Source: Martensiomyces pterosporus
Taxonomy: Eukaryota > Kickxellomycota > Kickxellomycetes > Kickxellales > Kickxellaceae
Direction: 5' to 3'
NCBI GenBank assembly: GCA_025201845.1
Contig: MU603931.1
Coordinates: 181,047 to 245,046, forward strand
Length of the DNA stretch: 64,000 nt
Shown piece after piece: positions 1-10,190 of the stretch. Positions within the stretch are counted from its first letter, which is position 1, and each line of letters opens with the position of its first letter. The position numbers were made by a program, and so were the translations under genes. The notes below the pieces were generated by a model. The model was not told the DNA's origin and did not search any database. It saw nothing but the letters and a program-made list of their open reading frames with translations.

Positions 1-180
1 GTGGTTGTCAGCAGCAGCGGGTTCATGCAGCAGCAGCAGCAGCCCGTTCCGCCTGCTGCCGCCGCAGCAGCAGCGCTTGCTACTCAGTACCAGCCGCTGT
101 ACTACAACGTCCCCAGCTTTGGATACGGCGCAGGAGCCGCTGCAGCGGCGTCCTTCCCAATCTACACCTATGGCGCCTAG
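1..180 (+). CDS. C-terminal end of a Q/A-rich protein (5' partial)
   Basis: Frame 1 is open from the first base to the TAG at 178-180. The visible 59 residues hold a five-glutamine run, a run of about seven alanines, and an aromatic/glycine tail ending in IYTYGA. Such low-complexity Q/A/Y/G tails are common in fungal RNA-binding proteins and transcription factors, but no domain is visible, so no function is assigned. The start lies outside the window. An AATAAA at 380-385 is a plausible poly(A) signal for it. Confidence 0.6.
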   Translation: MVVSSSGFMQQQQQPVPPAAAAAAALATQYQPLYYNVPSFGYGAGAAAAASFPIYTYGA

Positions 181-379
181 GACCCCAAAACGCATCCCCC
201 TTGTCAAGTGTATTTCTTCCCATCCTCAACTTCATTATCTTGTATAGTACCACCCAAGCAGCAACCCCTCCCCATTTCCCGTGTAGATTTTCCTATTTAA
301 ACCTGAATACCATTCTTTCGTTGCACCTTACATAACAGCAGGCGACGGAGCTAATTGTGGAATGCGAGCATGATGCCTG

Positions 380-385
380 AATAAA
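380..385 (+). other. candidate poly(A) signal AATAAA
   Basis: A canonical AATAAA lies 200 nt after the stop of the truncated gene at the left edge. Position and strand suit its 3' end; no other plus-strand gene ends nearby. Confidence 0.35.
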
Positions 386-1775
386 GCATAATTGAAATGC
401 TGCCAAACAATGGGCAGCATGGACGGGACGGGCAGTGATGTGGAAAATCGCAGGCTCTACTGCTCGCCAGAAGGACAGCAAAACAAGCACCTGCGTTGTC
501 TTGTCGGCCTGTCGCCCACGGCATTGTGCATACCTGTTTGCGTCTTGTGTGCGTGCTGCCCTCCCTGGGAGCCAGGCAGCCTCTCAGAATCTCGCTCATG
601 CTCACGCATGCTGGCTGCTCATCCCATCCCGCGTCTTGCCATTTTCTTTCGATGTGGCCCCACTGCAGCTGCTGCCGTTCGACGCCTTCAAGCATGCCGT
701 GCCTCCGCGCCAGGGATCTGACTTGTTTTTGCATTCTCCACGCCACCGGCCCCCTCGCTGCGCCTGCGCGGCGTTGCCTCTCGCCTGGCTCCACGCACGC
801 AAACAGGGGGCCACCACATGCGCACAAATGTCCAGCCCGCCGCTGGACAGACGGTGGGCATGCACAGCAGGTCTCCCGCTCTGCCCGCCTGGCTTGCGTG
901 CCGGCGGCGGCGCAAGATTGGCAGACTCGACACACTGGACAAATATAAACACGTAATGCGAAAATCCCCCTCGCGCCCACATCGGTTGCACTCGCGCAAT
1001 CTGCGGATTGCACTCCCCGCCCACGGAGTGGCTGCACGGGAAAGGCAGCGCTGTGCTGCTGCTCGCAGTCTCCTGATCAAACCAAACCGCGCGCAGGATC
1101 CGTGTTACCCGCTGGCCTCGCTCCCCTGTGCAGATCGGACGAACAGCAGCGCGCAAGGATGGCCTCCCAGCCGCCCACACCCCCTCCACGCACGAGGATC
1201 CGGCCCAAAATGCTGTTTGCCCAACCGAACACGCGCCCGAATATTCCCTGCTGGCTGTGCAATGGCGCCGCGGTGCTCAGCGCAGGCCCGGTGCCCCAGA
1301 AGGCGGCTTTGGCTACAGCGCAGCTTCCTGTTGCAGCGAGATGTGCGCAATTGTGGTATTGTGCATTGTGCGCTGCAGCAGCCTGGTGCGCTTTCTGTGT
1401 CAGGCAGATCCGCAGATACGCCGATCGACTATTTATCCCGCACACCCGGCTGACCAGCACACCCCAAGCCACTGTGCTCGTTTCCACTGGGGGGTTTTCC
1501 GCCGCCTCTGCAGAGAAAGGAGCGGTGGGGGATGCCCCGTCGCGCAAGAGGCCCGCCCAGCCCCCACAGCATGCGCAGGACCAGTGCTTGTTTGGGCCGC
1601 TGACTCCGACGCCGGCGACCACCAGTTTCCTTATGCGCGCCGCTGACACGCGCTGTCCAGCAGCACGCATCGCACACGCATGCACACAGGGGATTCCACC
1701 TCCACTGCTGCTGCAGCGGTTGGGGGTCTGCGTCGATCATCCTGCCCCTCCACTCGCTTCTGCCTACTGCACACA

Positions 1776-1873
1776 GCACTCGTGCGCAATTGTTGATGGC
1801 CACAAGAAAGGAACAGTCGGGGCGGCACTCGTGCGCAATTGTTGATGGCCACAAGAAAGGAACAGTCGGGGCG
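1776..1873. repeat. perfect 49-bp tandem duplication
   Basis: Bases 1776-1824 and 1825-1873 are identical and directly adjacent. Each begins GCACTCGTGCGCAATTG and ends AGTCGGGGCG. There is no divergence between copies, so the duplication is recent or the sequence is constrained. It lies in gene-free DNA. Confidence 0.95.
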
Positions 1874-2713
1874 ACATGCCATTAGTCCTGCGCGCCTCCA
1901 GAGCGAGCACCAGAGCGTGCTTCCACTCTGGTCATGCGGAGGAACCCAAACACGCTTCCTGCTGCTGCAGCGCGATGACACACCGAACACGGTCCTTGCA
2001 GAATAAAGCTGTGCTGAAGGGGAGCACAATGTGCAATGGCGCGGCAAACGCTGCCCCGCTGCCTGGCCGTCCCCACAGCCAATGGCTGCTGCGAGCCACA
2101 CGACAGTGTGAGGCACGGAGGCAGCGAGGCCGCTCATTCGGCCAGGCTGTGCTTCTCAGTCGTCGCAACTGGGAAGCGCCTGACGACATGGCATTGGGAC
2201 GTAAAAATAGAGATTTAGAACGAACAGCCGTGGGATAGGTCTTCATCAGCGGCTGCGCGAGGGAGGAGCCACACGTTCGCCAAGCATCGTGTAGAGCTGC
2301 AGGCGCACTGGGAAATCAGGCGGCCTCTTCTTAGACATGCGGCAGCGCAGGCACTGATGTGCGCTCGCTCCCCGCAGGTGACACTCCCCCACGCTTGGCG
2401 CCCCGCTGCTGGCATCGTGTCATCTGGCCACCAGCAGAGAGCGGCATTGGAGCCAGCCTCCGGCGGGTGTCACCCATCCACGTCCCAGACGGCCCTTCGA
2501 TGGCGCGAAGCGATCGCAGGCGATCGATCAGCAAATCACCGCAGTGATTAGCCAAGAGAGGCAGGTATTTTCACTTCGAGAATGCTTCTCGCTGCTTCGC
2601 ATTGCATGCTCCAGCACAATTTCGCATCGCGCACACTGCCTTTTGCTCCCTTTCACTGCTTCTGAGCTAAAAATACAGTAGAGCCTGGTGCCACCTTGTT
2701 TGTTTTGTAAATA

Positions 2714-5700
2714 ATGGACACGCCGACGTCAGAAAAACCAAAGGTCCTCGATCCCGCCGCTGCTGCCGCTACCAATGGCGAAAAGCATTCCGATTCAGTG
2801 CCCCACAATTGCACGCCGCCGCCGCCGAAGCGTCGAAGAACCGGGTCGATAGTGTCGCCTAGCCCAATAAACAAAAGCTCGTCCATGGCGCCCGCCCACC
2901 ACACCGAGGTCATCCAGGAGGTGATCCCCATCAAGGACATCTCTCCGTTGCTGCAGGACGTGCCCAAGTGGCAGCGGGTGACTGAAGACGTGTTTAGCGC
3001 CGTTGTTTCCATTCGCTTCAGCCAAGCGGCCGCATTCGACACCGAGCCCGCGCTGTCGTCGGAGGCCACTGGGTTCATCGTGGATGCTGCGCGCGGAATC
3101 ATCCTGACTAACCGGCATGTCGTGGGTGCTGGCCCCTTCGTTGGCGAGGCCATCATGTACGACCACGAGGAGGTCGAGGTCAAGGCCATATACCGCGACC
3201 CCATCCACGACTTTGGGTTCCTAAGGTTCGACCCGTCGCAGGTCAAGTACATGAAGCTGCGCGAAATCAAGCTGATGCCCGAGAGTGCGCGCGTGGGCAT
3301 CGACGTCAGGGTCATTGGAAACGACGCAGGCGAGAAGCTTTCCATTCTGGCTGGATCGATCTCGCGCGTCGACAGAAATGCACCAGAGTACGGCGACCTG
3401 ACATACAACGACTTTAACACCTTCTACCTGCAGGCGGCGTCGAGTCTCAGTGGCGGCAGCTCGGGAAGCCCCGTCATCGATGTCAACGGACATGCTGTGG
3501 CCTTGCAGGCCGGTGGACGCACCGAGGAGGCGACAAACTTCTTCCTGCCCTTGGACCGCGTGAAGCGTGCGCTCGAGTGCATCCAGGCCGGCGAGAGCGT
3601 CGTTAGAGGCACTATGCAAACCCGCTTCACCTACACCCCGTTTGATGAGTGCAGGCGCCTGGGTCTGACCGTTAGCACTGAGGCAATGGTCAGGCGCGAG
3701 TTCCCCGATGGCATCGGCATGCTCGTCGTCAACACTGCGCTGCCAGAGGGGCCGGGCAGAGTGGCGGGGCTTGAGGAGGGAGACGTGCTGGTCAGCATCA
3801 ACGACGAAATTGTCACGCATTTTGTCAAGCTCGAGAACTACATGGACTGCAACGTTGGACAGAAGCTGGCACTTGTGGTCGATCGCGGAGGCAAGGCTGT
3901 CAGGATTAGCGTGGGCGTCCAGGACTTGCACTCCATCACGCCGTCGAGATACGTCACGCTGGGCGGCGCGATCCTCAACAACCTCTCCTTCCAGCTGGCA
4001 TGCGCGTATAATGTTCCTGTGCGTGGCGTCTACCTGGCGTCGCCCGGCAACGTGCTTGCGCTCAGTGATAGCGACGAGGGAACAATTATTGCCAGCGTCG
4101 ATAGCAAGCCCGTCAACAGCATCGACGAGTTTGTTGAGGTCATAAAAGCCATCCCTGAGCGTGAATTTGTCCCAGTGTCGTTCTACAGCATCGAGGACGT
4201 GCATTCCAAGCACGGCGCGGTGATCCAGATCATGCGCCATTGGAGCAGCCTTCGGATATACACACGCAACGACTCTACGGGCCTGTGGGACTTCACTACG
4301 ATCAGGGAGTGTCCCAAGCCACGCGAAATCAGCCCTGTCAATGTCAAGTTCCCTGTTTTGGACAACGTCAATGCCGGAAAGGCCGCAGAGTTGGCCAACT
4401 CGATGGTCAAGGTGCTCTACCAGATGCCCATTCGCATCGACGGGTCTCTTGCAATGCGCTGCAAGAGCTACGGCGTGGTCGTCGATGCTGAGCGCGGCCT
4501 TGTTGCAGTTAGCCGCAGGACCATCCCTGTGAACATCGGCGACTTGTCCATCACTATTGCAGAGTCGGCCATCATTCCGGCCAAGCTGCGCTTCGCTCAC
4601 CCTAGCCACAACTTTGCCATCATCCAGTATGATCCCAAGCACATCGGCGACACGGATATCAAGGCAGCCAAGCTGTCGCTCAAGCCGCTGAAACAGGGAG
4701 ACCCTACCAGGCTTATCAGCTACAGCCGCTACGGCCACCCCGTGTGCATCAACACAGTCGTCAGCGACACGATGCCAGTGGTTATTCCACCAAGTGCGTT
4801 CCCACGCTGGCGGTGTATCAACTCGGAGGTTGTCACGCTGGAGAGCCCGCTCACCTTGGATCACTCATCGGGCGTTCTTGCCGACGACGAAGGACACGTG
4901 CAGGCGCTGTGGCTCTCGCACTTGTCGAATAATAGCGAGGGAAAGGACCGCGAGATCTTTGCAGGCCTCCCTGTAAAGGCGATCCTGCCAGTGCTTGAGC
5001 TACTGCAGCGTGGCGAGGACCCCAAGCTGCGCAGCCTGAATATCGAAGTGACGCCAATTACCATTGCCCTTGCACGCAAGTCGGGGCTTGGCGATGAGTG
5101 GGTCAGGAGGATCCAGGAGGAAGGGCGGAGTCGCGGCAACCTGTTCTGGGTCAAGAGCGTTGAGACTCTGAGCAAGGCTGTGGGCGTGCTGAGGGAGCTT
5201 GACATAATTATCAGCATCAACGGAAAGCTGATGACTAGGCTCGAGGACCTCGACGTGCAGTACACGCTGGAGAAGATGGAGGTTTTGGTTCTCAGAGATA
5301 AGCAGGAGGTCAGGCTGCAGGTCGAGACTACCGAGTGCAGTGCTGGCACTGACCGCCTGGTGTTCTGGGCGGGAGCGACATTCCAGGCACCGCACAAGGC
5401 GGCTTTGCAGCAGTCGCGCACGGTGCCATCGGGCGTGTACACCTGTGCTAGATCCATGGGATCGCCTGCATATATGTATGACCTGGCGCCTACCATGTGG
5501 ATCACCCAGGTCAATGGCGTTAGTACTCCGGATCTGGACTCGTTTGAAAGAGCTGTCAGGGCGTGTCCGGATAACACCTATGTGCGCATAAAGGCTATGA
5601 CGTTCGATTCAGTGCCCATGGTGCTTAGCGTTAAGACCTGCTACCATTACTGGCCCACATCATCGCTTGTTAGAGACCCGACTGCGGACGAGGGCTGGCG

Positions 5701-5722
5701 TGGCGACGATGACGGCGAGTAA
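2714..5722 (+). CDS. NMA111: Nma111-type nuclear HtrA-like serine protease with PDZ domains
   Basis: One exon of 1002 codons, close to the ~1000-residue size of the fungal Nma111 family, which acts in the nucleus as a pro-apoptotic HtrA-like protease. The N-terminal 60 residues are disordered and contain PPPPKRRRTG (about 35-44), a likely nuclear localisation signal. The first trypsin-like domain has the full triad: H135 in LTNRHVVGAG, D166 in HDFGFL and S250 in GGSSGSP. A PDZ region follows (about 320-400). A second, degenerate protease half comes next (SHNFAIIQYDP, then LDHSSGV where the GxSGG motif should be), with further PDZ-like sequence to the end. This active plus inactive duplicated layout is typical of the family. 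ATG 2714 gives the expected N-terminus. Confidence 0.93.
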   Translation: MDTPTSEKPKVLDPAAAAATNGEKHSDSVPHNCTPPPPKRRRTGSIVSPSPINKSSSMAPAHHTEVIQEVIPIKDISPLLQDVPKWQRVTEDVFSAVVSIRFSQAAAFDTEPALSSEATGFIVDAARGIILTNRHVVGAGPFVGEAIMYDHEEVEVKAIYRDPIHDFGFLRFDPSQVKYMKLREIKLMPESARVGIDVRVIGNDAGEKLSILAGSISRVDRNAPEYGDLTYNDFNTFYLQAASSLSGGSSGSPVIDVNGHAVALQAGGRTEEATNFFLPLDRVKRALECIQAGESVVRGTMQTRFTYTPFDECRRLGLTVSTEAMVRREFPDGIGMLVVNTALPEGPGRVAGLEEGDVLVSINDEIVTHFVKLENYMDCNVGQKLALVVDRGGKAVRISVGVQDLHSITPSRYVTLGGAILNNLSFQLACAYNVPVRGVYLASPGNVLALSDSDEGTIIASVDSKPVNSIDEFVEVIKAIPEREFVPVSFYSIEDVHSKHGAVIQIMRHWSSLRIYTRNDSTGLWDFTTIRECPKPREISPVNVKFPVLDNVNAGKAAELANSMVKVLYQMPIRIDGSLAMRCKSYGVVVDAERGLVAVSRRTIPVNIGDLSITIAESAIIPAKLRFAHPSHNFAIIQYDPKHIGDTDIKAAKLSLKPLKQGDPTRLISYSRYGHPVCINTVVSDTMPVVIPPSAFPRWRCINSEVVTLESPLTLDHSSGVLADDEGHVQALWLSHLSNNSEGKDREIFAGLPVKAILPVLELLQRGEDPKLRSLNIEVTPITIALARKSGLGDEWVRRIQEEGRSRGNLFWVKSVETLSKAVGVLRELDIIISINGKLMTRLEDLDVQYTLEKMEVLVLRDKQEVRLQVETTECSAGTDRLVFWAGATFQAPHKAALQQSRTVPSGVYTCARSMGSPAYMYDLAPTMWITQVNGVSTPDLDSFERAVRACPDNTYVRIKAMTFDSVPMVLSVKTCYHYWPTSSLVRDPTADEGWRGDDDGE

Positions 5723-6476
5723 AGAACTCTTCGTTTGTTTGTTTATTTTTCTTCAGTTTTTGGCTTATTTTGATATCCAATAGACATCTCCGATCCAAAA
5801 AAAAAAAAGCAAATGGTGCTGCTGAAGGATGCTGCTCGGTCCAATTTCCCGATGCCTCTCCGGCTAGCCAAGACAGAATCTGCAATTATTAAGCCGGAGC
5901 TATCTGAGTGCCTGTGGTGCTCGCGCTGGGTTGTCCAGTAGAGCCCGACGCCGGGCCCTAGTTGGATCTCACACAGGCGTGGGCAAAGTGCAGACAGAGT
6001 GTGGCTGTTCGCTGGCAACAGGTTTTCCATCGGGTGGGTGGGGGTTGCGAGATGCGCGTTAATTGGCCCAATATCGATCGAGCCGTGATTGTTTCATCGG
6101 GCTAGTTTGGCTTCCGAGAACGGCGCTAAGTGCACCCGCGAGCTCCTCCCTCTCACCTGCCGCACCTGCTACCGATGGCTGTTGGCTCTAACCGTGCTTT
6201 CCACTTCTGGCGCTGGGCATCTCGCGAGCAGATATAGTATTCTCGTGGTTCGGAGCCTCCGGTGGTGCTTACAAATCGAATGTAACTTCTAGGACCCAGG
6301 CTGGGCTGCATCATTTCTCTGGGCGACCATTATGAAACAGTGGCTGGAGGCCGATAAATACCAGGCTTGTTCTTCAGGATAGGATCTGGCTCATCGAATA
6401 TACCCAGCAGCCGCTCTTTCTCTCTCAGCCCGTACTGAACTGCGCACGCAAAACAGCCCTCATACCTGCAATAAAA
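5723..6476. other. intergenic: NMA111 3' end and MDR reductase promoter
   Basis: No gene is visible. There is an A12 homopolymer at 5797-5808 just after NMA111. A GATAAATA sequence near 6352, about 120 bp before the next ATG, is a weak TATA candidate. Confidence 0.5.
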
Positions 6477-7529
6477 ATGGCCGCAAACACCAGCGTCGCT
6501 CTTGTCAAGCATGTCCCTGCTGGCGCCGTCCCGCTCTCTGCCTTCAGCGTCGCCACCGCCGCTGCCCCCACCAAGGAATCGCTCAAGGATAACCAGATCC
6601 TCATCCGCACGCTCTACCTCTCTTGCGACCCCTACATGCGTGGCCGCATTTCCGGCGCTGGCGACCGCTATGTGGCCAGCTTCGAGATTGGCAAGCCCGT
6701 TGACGGCCTTGGTGTTGGCATCGTCGAGGCTTCGACCAGCGCCAGCTACGCCGAGGGCGATATCGTCACCGGTGGCGCGTTCAAGTGGGAGAGCAGGTTT
6801 GTTGCCTCCGCCTCTGGATACACCAAGGTTCCCGCCGAGAGCCCCATCTCGCCCGCCAACTACCTGGGTGTTCTGGGCATGCCCTCGTTCACTGCCTACA
6901 TCGGCACCGTCTCCCTGTGCAAGGCTAAGGCCGGCGAGACCATTCTCGTCTCTGCTGCCTCTGGCGCCGTCGGTCAGATGGTCGTCCAGCTGGCTAAGGC
7001 TCGTGGTCTGCGCGTCGTTGGCGCCGCGGGATCGGACGACAAGGTCGAGTTCGTCAAGAGCATCGGCGCTGACGCTGCGTTCAACTACAAGACTGTTGAG
7101 GATCTCCAGAAGGCCATTAAGGATGCTGCTCCTGAGGGCGTTGACATTTACTTCGACAACGTCGGTGGCGAGTTCCTCGATGCTGCCCTGAACAACATGA
7201 AGTCTTTCGGGCGCATCGCCGAGTGCGGCATGATCTCCCAGTACAACGCCACCTCGAGCACCGCCTATCACATCAAGAACCTGGCCCAGATGATCAACAA
7301 GAAGCTCACCATGTACGGATACATTGTTAGCGACTACTATGCCAAGCCCGACTACCAGGAGTTCGTCAAGGAGGTTTCGGCCCTGTTCAAGGCTGGATCG
7401 CTCAAGTACAAGCTCGACGAGGTCGTTGGCCTGGACAACGCCCCCCAGGCCCTGCTCGATCTGTTCGAGGGCAAGAACTTTGGCAAGCGCGTCATCAAGG
7501 TCGCTAGCGAGGGTAACGGCAGGCTCTAA
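6477..7529 (+). CDS. NADP-dependent medium-chain dehydrogenase/reductase (leukotriene B4 dehydrogenase / enone reductase type)
   Basis: One exon of 350 codons, a normal length. It belongs to the zinc-free MDR branch that includes prostaglandin reductase 1, plant double-bond reductases and bacterial CurA. These reduce the C=C bond of alpha,beta-unsaturated carbonyls with NADPH, usually in the cytosol. Seen in the sequence: N-terminal LYLSCDPYMRGRIS (substrate-side signature), the nucleotide-binding motif AASGAVGQMVVQLAK and then GLRVVGAAGSDDK, FNYKTVEDLQKAIKDAAPEG and DIYFDNVGGE. No catalytic zinc ligands are seen. A paralogue is encoded on the minus strand at 38895-39935. The natural substrate cannot be told from sequence. 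Confidence 0.9.
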   Translation: MAANTSVALVKHVPAGAVPLSAFSVATAAAPTKESLKDNQILIRTLYLSCDPYMRGRISGAGDRYVASFEIGKPVDGLGVGIVEASTSASYAEGDIVTGGAFKWESRFVASASGYTKVPAESPISPANYLGVLGMPSFTAYIGTVSLCKAKAGETILVSAASGAVGQMVVQLAKARGLRVVGAAGSDDKVEFVKSIGADAAFNYKTVEDLQKAIKDAAPEGVDIYFDNVGGEFLDAALNNMKSFGRIAECGMISQYNATSSTAYHIKNLAQMINKKLTMYGYIVSDYYAKPDYQEFVKEVSALFKAGSLKYKLDEVVGLDNAPQALLDLFEGKNFGKRVIKVASEGNGRL

Positions 7530-7626
7530 GCCAAATGCACTCTGGGCGCATACATCTAAAATATTTCTTGTTTCTTCTATGTGATTTCATTTTTCTGCAG
7601 TACAAATAGCAGCACAAAGCTCCTGG

Positions 7627-8493
7627 CTACTCGACTACCATTGTGCTGTCATCCTCGGTATCTTTGATCTTTGTGCTGTTTAGTGCTCCTTCAAGCGCAC
7701 TTGTGTCGATGGGTGCTTGGAACTTGGCTTGAGTGAATATACGGTCAGAGTCAATGCCCTTCTTCATGTTGACAAGCTTTTTCACCACATACTCGTTGGC
7801 GAGCTCATCTAGTCCGCCATGCTCGACAAACAGAGAATGCAGCCTCTCTGTCGAGAAATAATATGACAGGGTGCCGTCCTGGCGCACATACAAATTGTCC
7901 TCCAACTTGTGCCCGGACTTGAACCTCAGTTGGGCCAGATCGTAGATGCCGTAGTCGCGGAACAGGATCCTACCGCCGGGCTTCAAAATCTCCACAATAT
8001 TCGAAACGGCGGCCGCCTGTTTCTCCGGCGGCAGTGCTGAGAAGACAAATATTGCCGACACGATATCGACCGAATGCGGTGGAATCGTGTCAGCAAGCCT
8101 GTCTTTGGTGATGTCGCACACAAACGCCTTGCACCTCTCCTCAGTGTAGTTCTCGTTCGCCTGCACAAATCCAACGGCGCGAGGCGAGAAATCGCATGCG
8201 TAGACAAAGATATCTGGGTTGCGGTCGAGAATGGGCCAGACAAAGTTGCCCACGCCGCATCCGATCTCCAACAGAACGGGCTTTTCTTCTGAGAATGTGT
8301 GGCCCGGACGCAATTCCTCGAACTCACGGTCTGTCCAATGCCTGTCTTTGAAGAAGTTCGTTGTGTTGCGGTTGTAGAATTTGTCCCAGTTCTTGCCGGC
8401 CTCGTTCTTGTATTTGTTTTGCCAGAACTCGGGAACCACGCTGGCGTCCTCCTCGAGAATCTGCTTGGCGCTGCTGATAAATGCCTCGTCCAT
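7627..8493 (-). CDS. METTL6/METTL2-type tRNA (cytidine-3) methyltransferase
   Basis: One exon of 288 codons encoding a class I SAM-dependent methyltransferase. The N-terminus with PEFWQNKYKNEAGKNWDKFY and FFKDRHWTDREF is the signature of the METTL2/6/8 and Trm140/Trm141 family, which makes 3-methylcytidine at position 32 of tRNAs in the cytoplasm. SAM motif I is LLEIGCGVGN (about residues 74-83), followed by acidic motif II (YACDFSPRAV) and the FVFSALPPEKQ segment. There is no N-terminal actin-binding extension as in yeast Abp140. The short size suits METTL6 (serine tRNAs) better than METTL2, but that subtype is inference. It converges on the MDR gene (97 bp between stops) and diverges from eL20. 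Confidence 0.88.
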   Translation of the reverse strand: MDEAFISSAKQILEEDASVVPEFWQNKYKNEAGKNWDKFYNRNTTNFFKDRHWTDREFEELRPGHTFSEEKPVLLEIGCGVGNFVWPILDRNPDIFVYACDFSPRAVGFVQANENYTEERCKAFVCDITKDRLADTIPPHSVDIVSAIFVFSALPPEKQAAAVSNIVEILKPGGRILFRDYGIYDLAQLRFKSGHKLEDNLYVRQDGTLSYYFSTERLHSLFVEHGGLDELANEYVVKKLVNMKKGIDSDRIFTQAKFQAPIDTSALEGALNSTKIKDTEDDSTMVVE

Positions 8494-9021
8494 AGCGCAC
8501 TAAACGGCTGGCCTGGTGTCTCGTTTCAAAAGCAATAAAACACAAGTAACAAGGGTGAGAGGCAGAGGTTGAAGCCAAGTAGCCGGAGGTGCTAAGCGGC
8601 GGCTGGCTGTGATGAAGCATTGGGCAAAAAAAGGATACAAACAAAAGACGCTGTTGCGATTTAATTACCACTGATCACAATTCTCAAGAACATGGCTGAG
8701 CATCTAGAGCGCCAGCCATGCTGCCGTCAAGCGCATTTGCCACTGCGAAGCGGCAGAGGCAAGCAGCCAGCAAAAAACACTTGGCGCTGGTGGATTCGAG
8801 CGTTCCTTCTTTTTCAACACCGAGAGCCAAATATAATTGCACGAAAATGGTAAAGAGACTCGCAGAGATCTATGGATGCGCAGTGCTGATCGCGGTGATG
8901 GATGCATAGAGCTCGTCGGGGGGAGATGATGGATGCGATGCGGATTTGATGGATCAGAAAGAGCACGGCAGGCACGGCAACGAAACAGGGACGCATGCGG
9001 CAAAACGGGCGTCGAAGCGAC

Positions 9022-9035
9022 GCACCCGTATTGAC
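9022..9035 (+). promoter_or_regulatory. RPG/Rap1-like box 1 upstream of eL20
   Basis: GCACCCGTATTGAC resembles the ACACCCRTACATT box that drives ribosomal protein genes in many ascomycetes. It pairs with an inverted, closer match 40 bp downstream. Which factor would bind in this organism is unknown. Confidence 0.3.
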
Positions 9036-9074
9036 ATTCAGACGAAACCCGAATTTGGGTCAATTTGAACGTTT

Positions 9075-9087
9075 CATGTACGGGCGC
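9075..9087 (-). promoter_or_regulatory. RPG/Rap1-like box 2 upstream of eL20
   Basis: Read on the minus strand this is GCGCCCGTACATG, close to the RPG-box core ACCCRTACAT. It faces box 1, as paired RPG boxes often do. Confidence 0.35.
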
Positions 9088-9249
9088 ATCGGCCCCAGCA
9101 GAAGCACGGAATTGAGGGCGCTCAAGCTAGCCAGCTGCACATGCCAAGGTGAAGGCGGTGCAATCGCAGAATCTCGAAGGGCTTGGCTGGATTGCTGGGG
9201 AACCCGCGCTGGCAGCTTTGCAGTTGGCTAGCTCTCTGACGAAAAGAGG

Positions 9250-9266
9250 CCAATGAGCCTCATTGG
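9250..9266. promoter_or_regulatory. inverted CCAAT palindrome
   Basis: CCAATGAG, one base, then CTCATTGG: a perfect inverted repeat carrying a CCAAT box on each strand. It lies about 240 bp before the splice acceptor of the first visible eL20 exon and would suit a CCAAT-binding (Hap/NF-Y) complex. Confidence 0.35.
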
Positions 9267-9545
9267 GAGCTTGCTTTGGCACGCCTGCTATGCACATCCC
9301 TCGCGCATGCGTAGCCAGACCCGACGACAGCTCTAGCATCTCCCGCACCAAAGCACATTAAGCGCTGCTGCATGCAAAACGAGTAGACAAATCGCGTGTC
9401 TGCCTTCTCGTATTTCTGATAGGCGAGCAGGGCCGAGGCAGGGCCTGCTTGTACTTGAGCACAGCAGGGAATGCTGGCAGTTCAATGCAGCGACTAACTA
9501 AACCCCAACCTCTCCCCTGCGTGCACATGTTTTCCACATGCTTAG

Positions 9546-10190
9546 CTTCACGAGTACCAGGTTATCGGCCGCAGGCTTCCTTCCGAGCAGGAGCCTACTC
9601 CCAAGCTCTTCCGCATGCGCATCTTCGCTCCCAACGAGGTTGTTGCCAAGTCGCGCTACTGGTATTTCCTGTCCAAGCTCCACAAGGCTAAGCGCGCCAA
9701 CGGTGAGATCGTCTCGGTCAACGAGATCTTCGAGCCCAAGCCCCTTGTTGTGAAGAACTACGGTATCTGGCTCCGCTACGACTCGCGCTCTGGAACCCAC
9801 AACATGTACAAGGAGTACCGCGAGACCTCCCGCGCTGCCGCCGTTGAGGCTTGCTGTAAGTGTCGAGATGCGTCATGGGCGTTGCTGGGTGTATAATGTC
9901 TGGATGTTGTGTGCTCATGGTGTGCTAACTTCATTACTGCTGCTGCTGCCTTCAAACTCCGCGTTGTGATAAATGTAGACCAGGACATGGCTGCCCGCCA
10001 CCGCGCTCGCTTCAGCTCGGTCCAGATCATCCGCGTCGCCACCGTCAAGGCTTCCGAGGTCCGCCGCCCCTACATCACCCAGCTCCTCCAGCCCAACCTC
10101 AAGTTCCCTCTTCCCCACCGCGTCCAGCGCCCCGCCAAGAAGGCCGACCGTGCCCTCATCATTGCTCAGCGCCCCGCTACCTTCTACTAA
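9546..10190 (+). CDS. 60S ribosomal protein eL20 (L18a/L20), first exon not resolved
   Basis: Visible coding exons are 9546-9855 and 9979-10190. The intron 9856-9978 (123 nt) starts GTAAGT, has GCTAAC near 9923 as branch site, and joins GCTTGCT to ACCAGGACATG, giving [12 protein letters not shown]. The protein reads [12 protein letters not shown], then [40 protein letters not shown] and KFPLPHRV, and ends RPATFY, matching eL20 throughout. The protein is part of the large ribosomal subunit. An upstream intron ends at AG 9544-9545, with branch-like CGACTAAC at 9491-9498. The initiating exon, expected to encode only about 1-4 residues in phase 0, could not be placed, so the 5' end here is the second exon. 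Confidence 0.9.

Larger units (their letters stand above)
181..2713. other. 2.5-kb stretch without a recognisable gene
   Basis: Many overlapping open frames exist on both strands, as expected in GC-rich DNA, but none shows a recognisable domain, sensible composition or splice signals. It holds a perfect 49-bp tandem duplication (1776-1873) and several copies of a GTGCGCAAT / GTGCAATGGCGC-like word. The right end must contain the NMA111 promoter. An unannotated non-coding RNA cannot be excluded. Confidence 0.5.
8494..9545. promoter_or_regulatory. divergent promoter region of METTL6-like gene and eL20 (contains unresolved eL20 first exon)
   Basis: No separate gene is seen in this ~1-kb stretch. 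It must hold the eL20 start codon, because the frame upstream of 9546 is closed by TAG at 9543-9545. One candidate first exon is ATG 8847-8849 followed directly by GTAAAG, but this would place the promoter-like boxes inside the intron, so it is not firm. Notable sites are listed separately: two RPG-like boxes (9022, 9075) and a CCAAT palindrome (9250). Confidence 0.5.

Noticed and set aside
351..1037. Long minus-strand open frame (about 228 codons) in the left gene-free region
   Set aside because: Cys/Arg-rich odd composition, overlapping equally long frames on both strands, no domain and no splice or promoter context; expected by chance in GC-rich DNA.
3221..4864. Minus-strand 547-codon frame inside NMA111
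   Set aside because: Antisense shadow of a well-supported protease gene; rich in Asp/Val/His with no motif.
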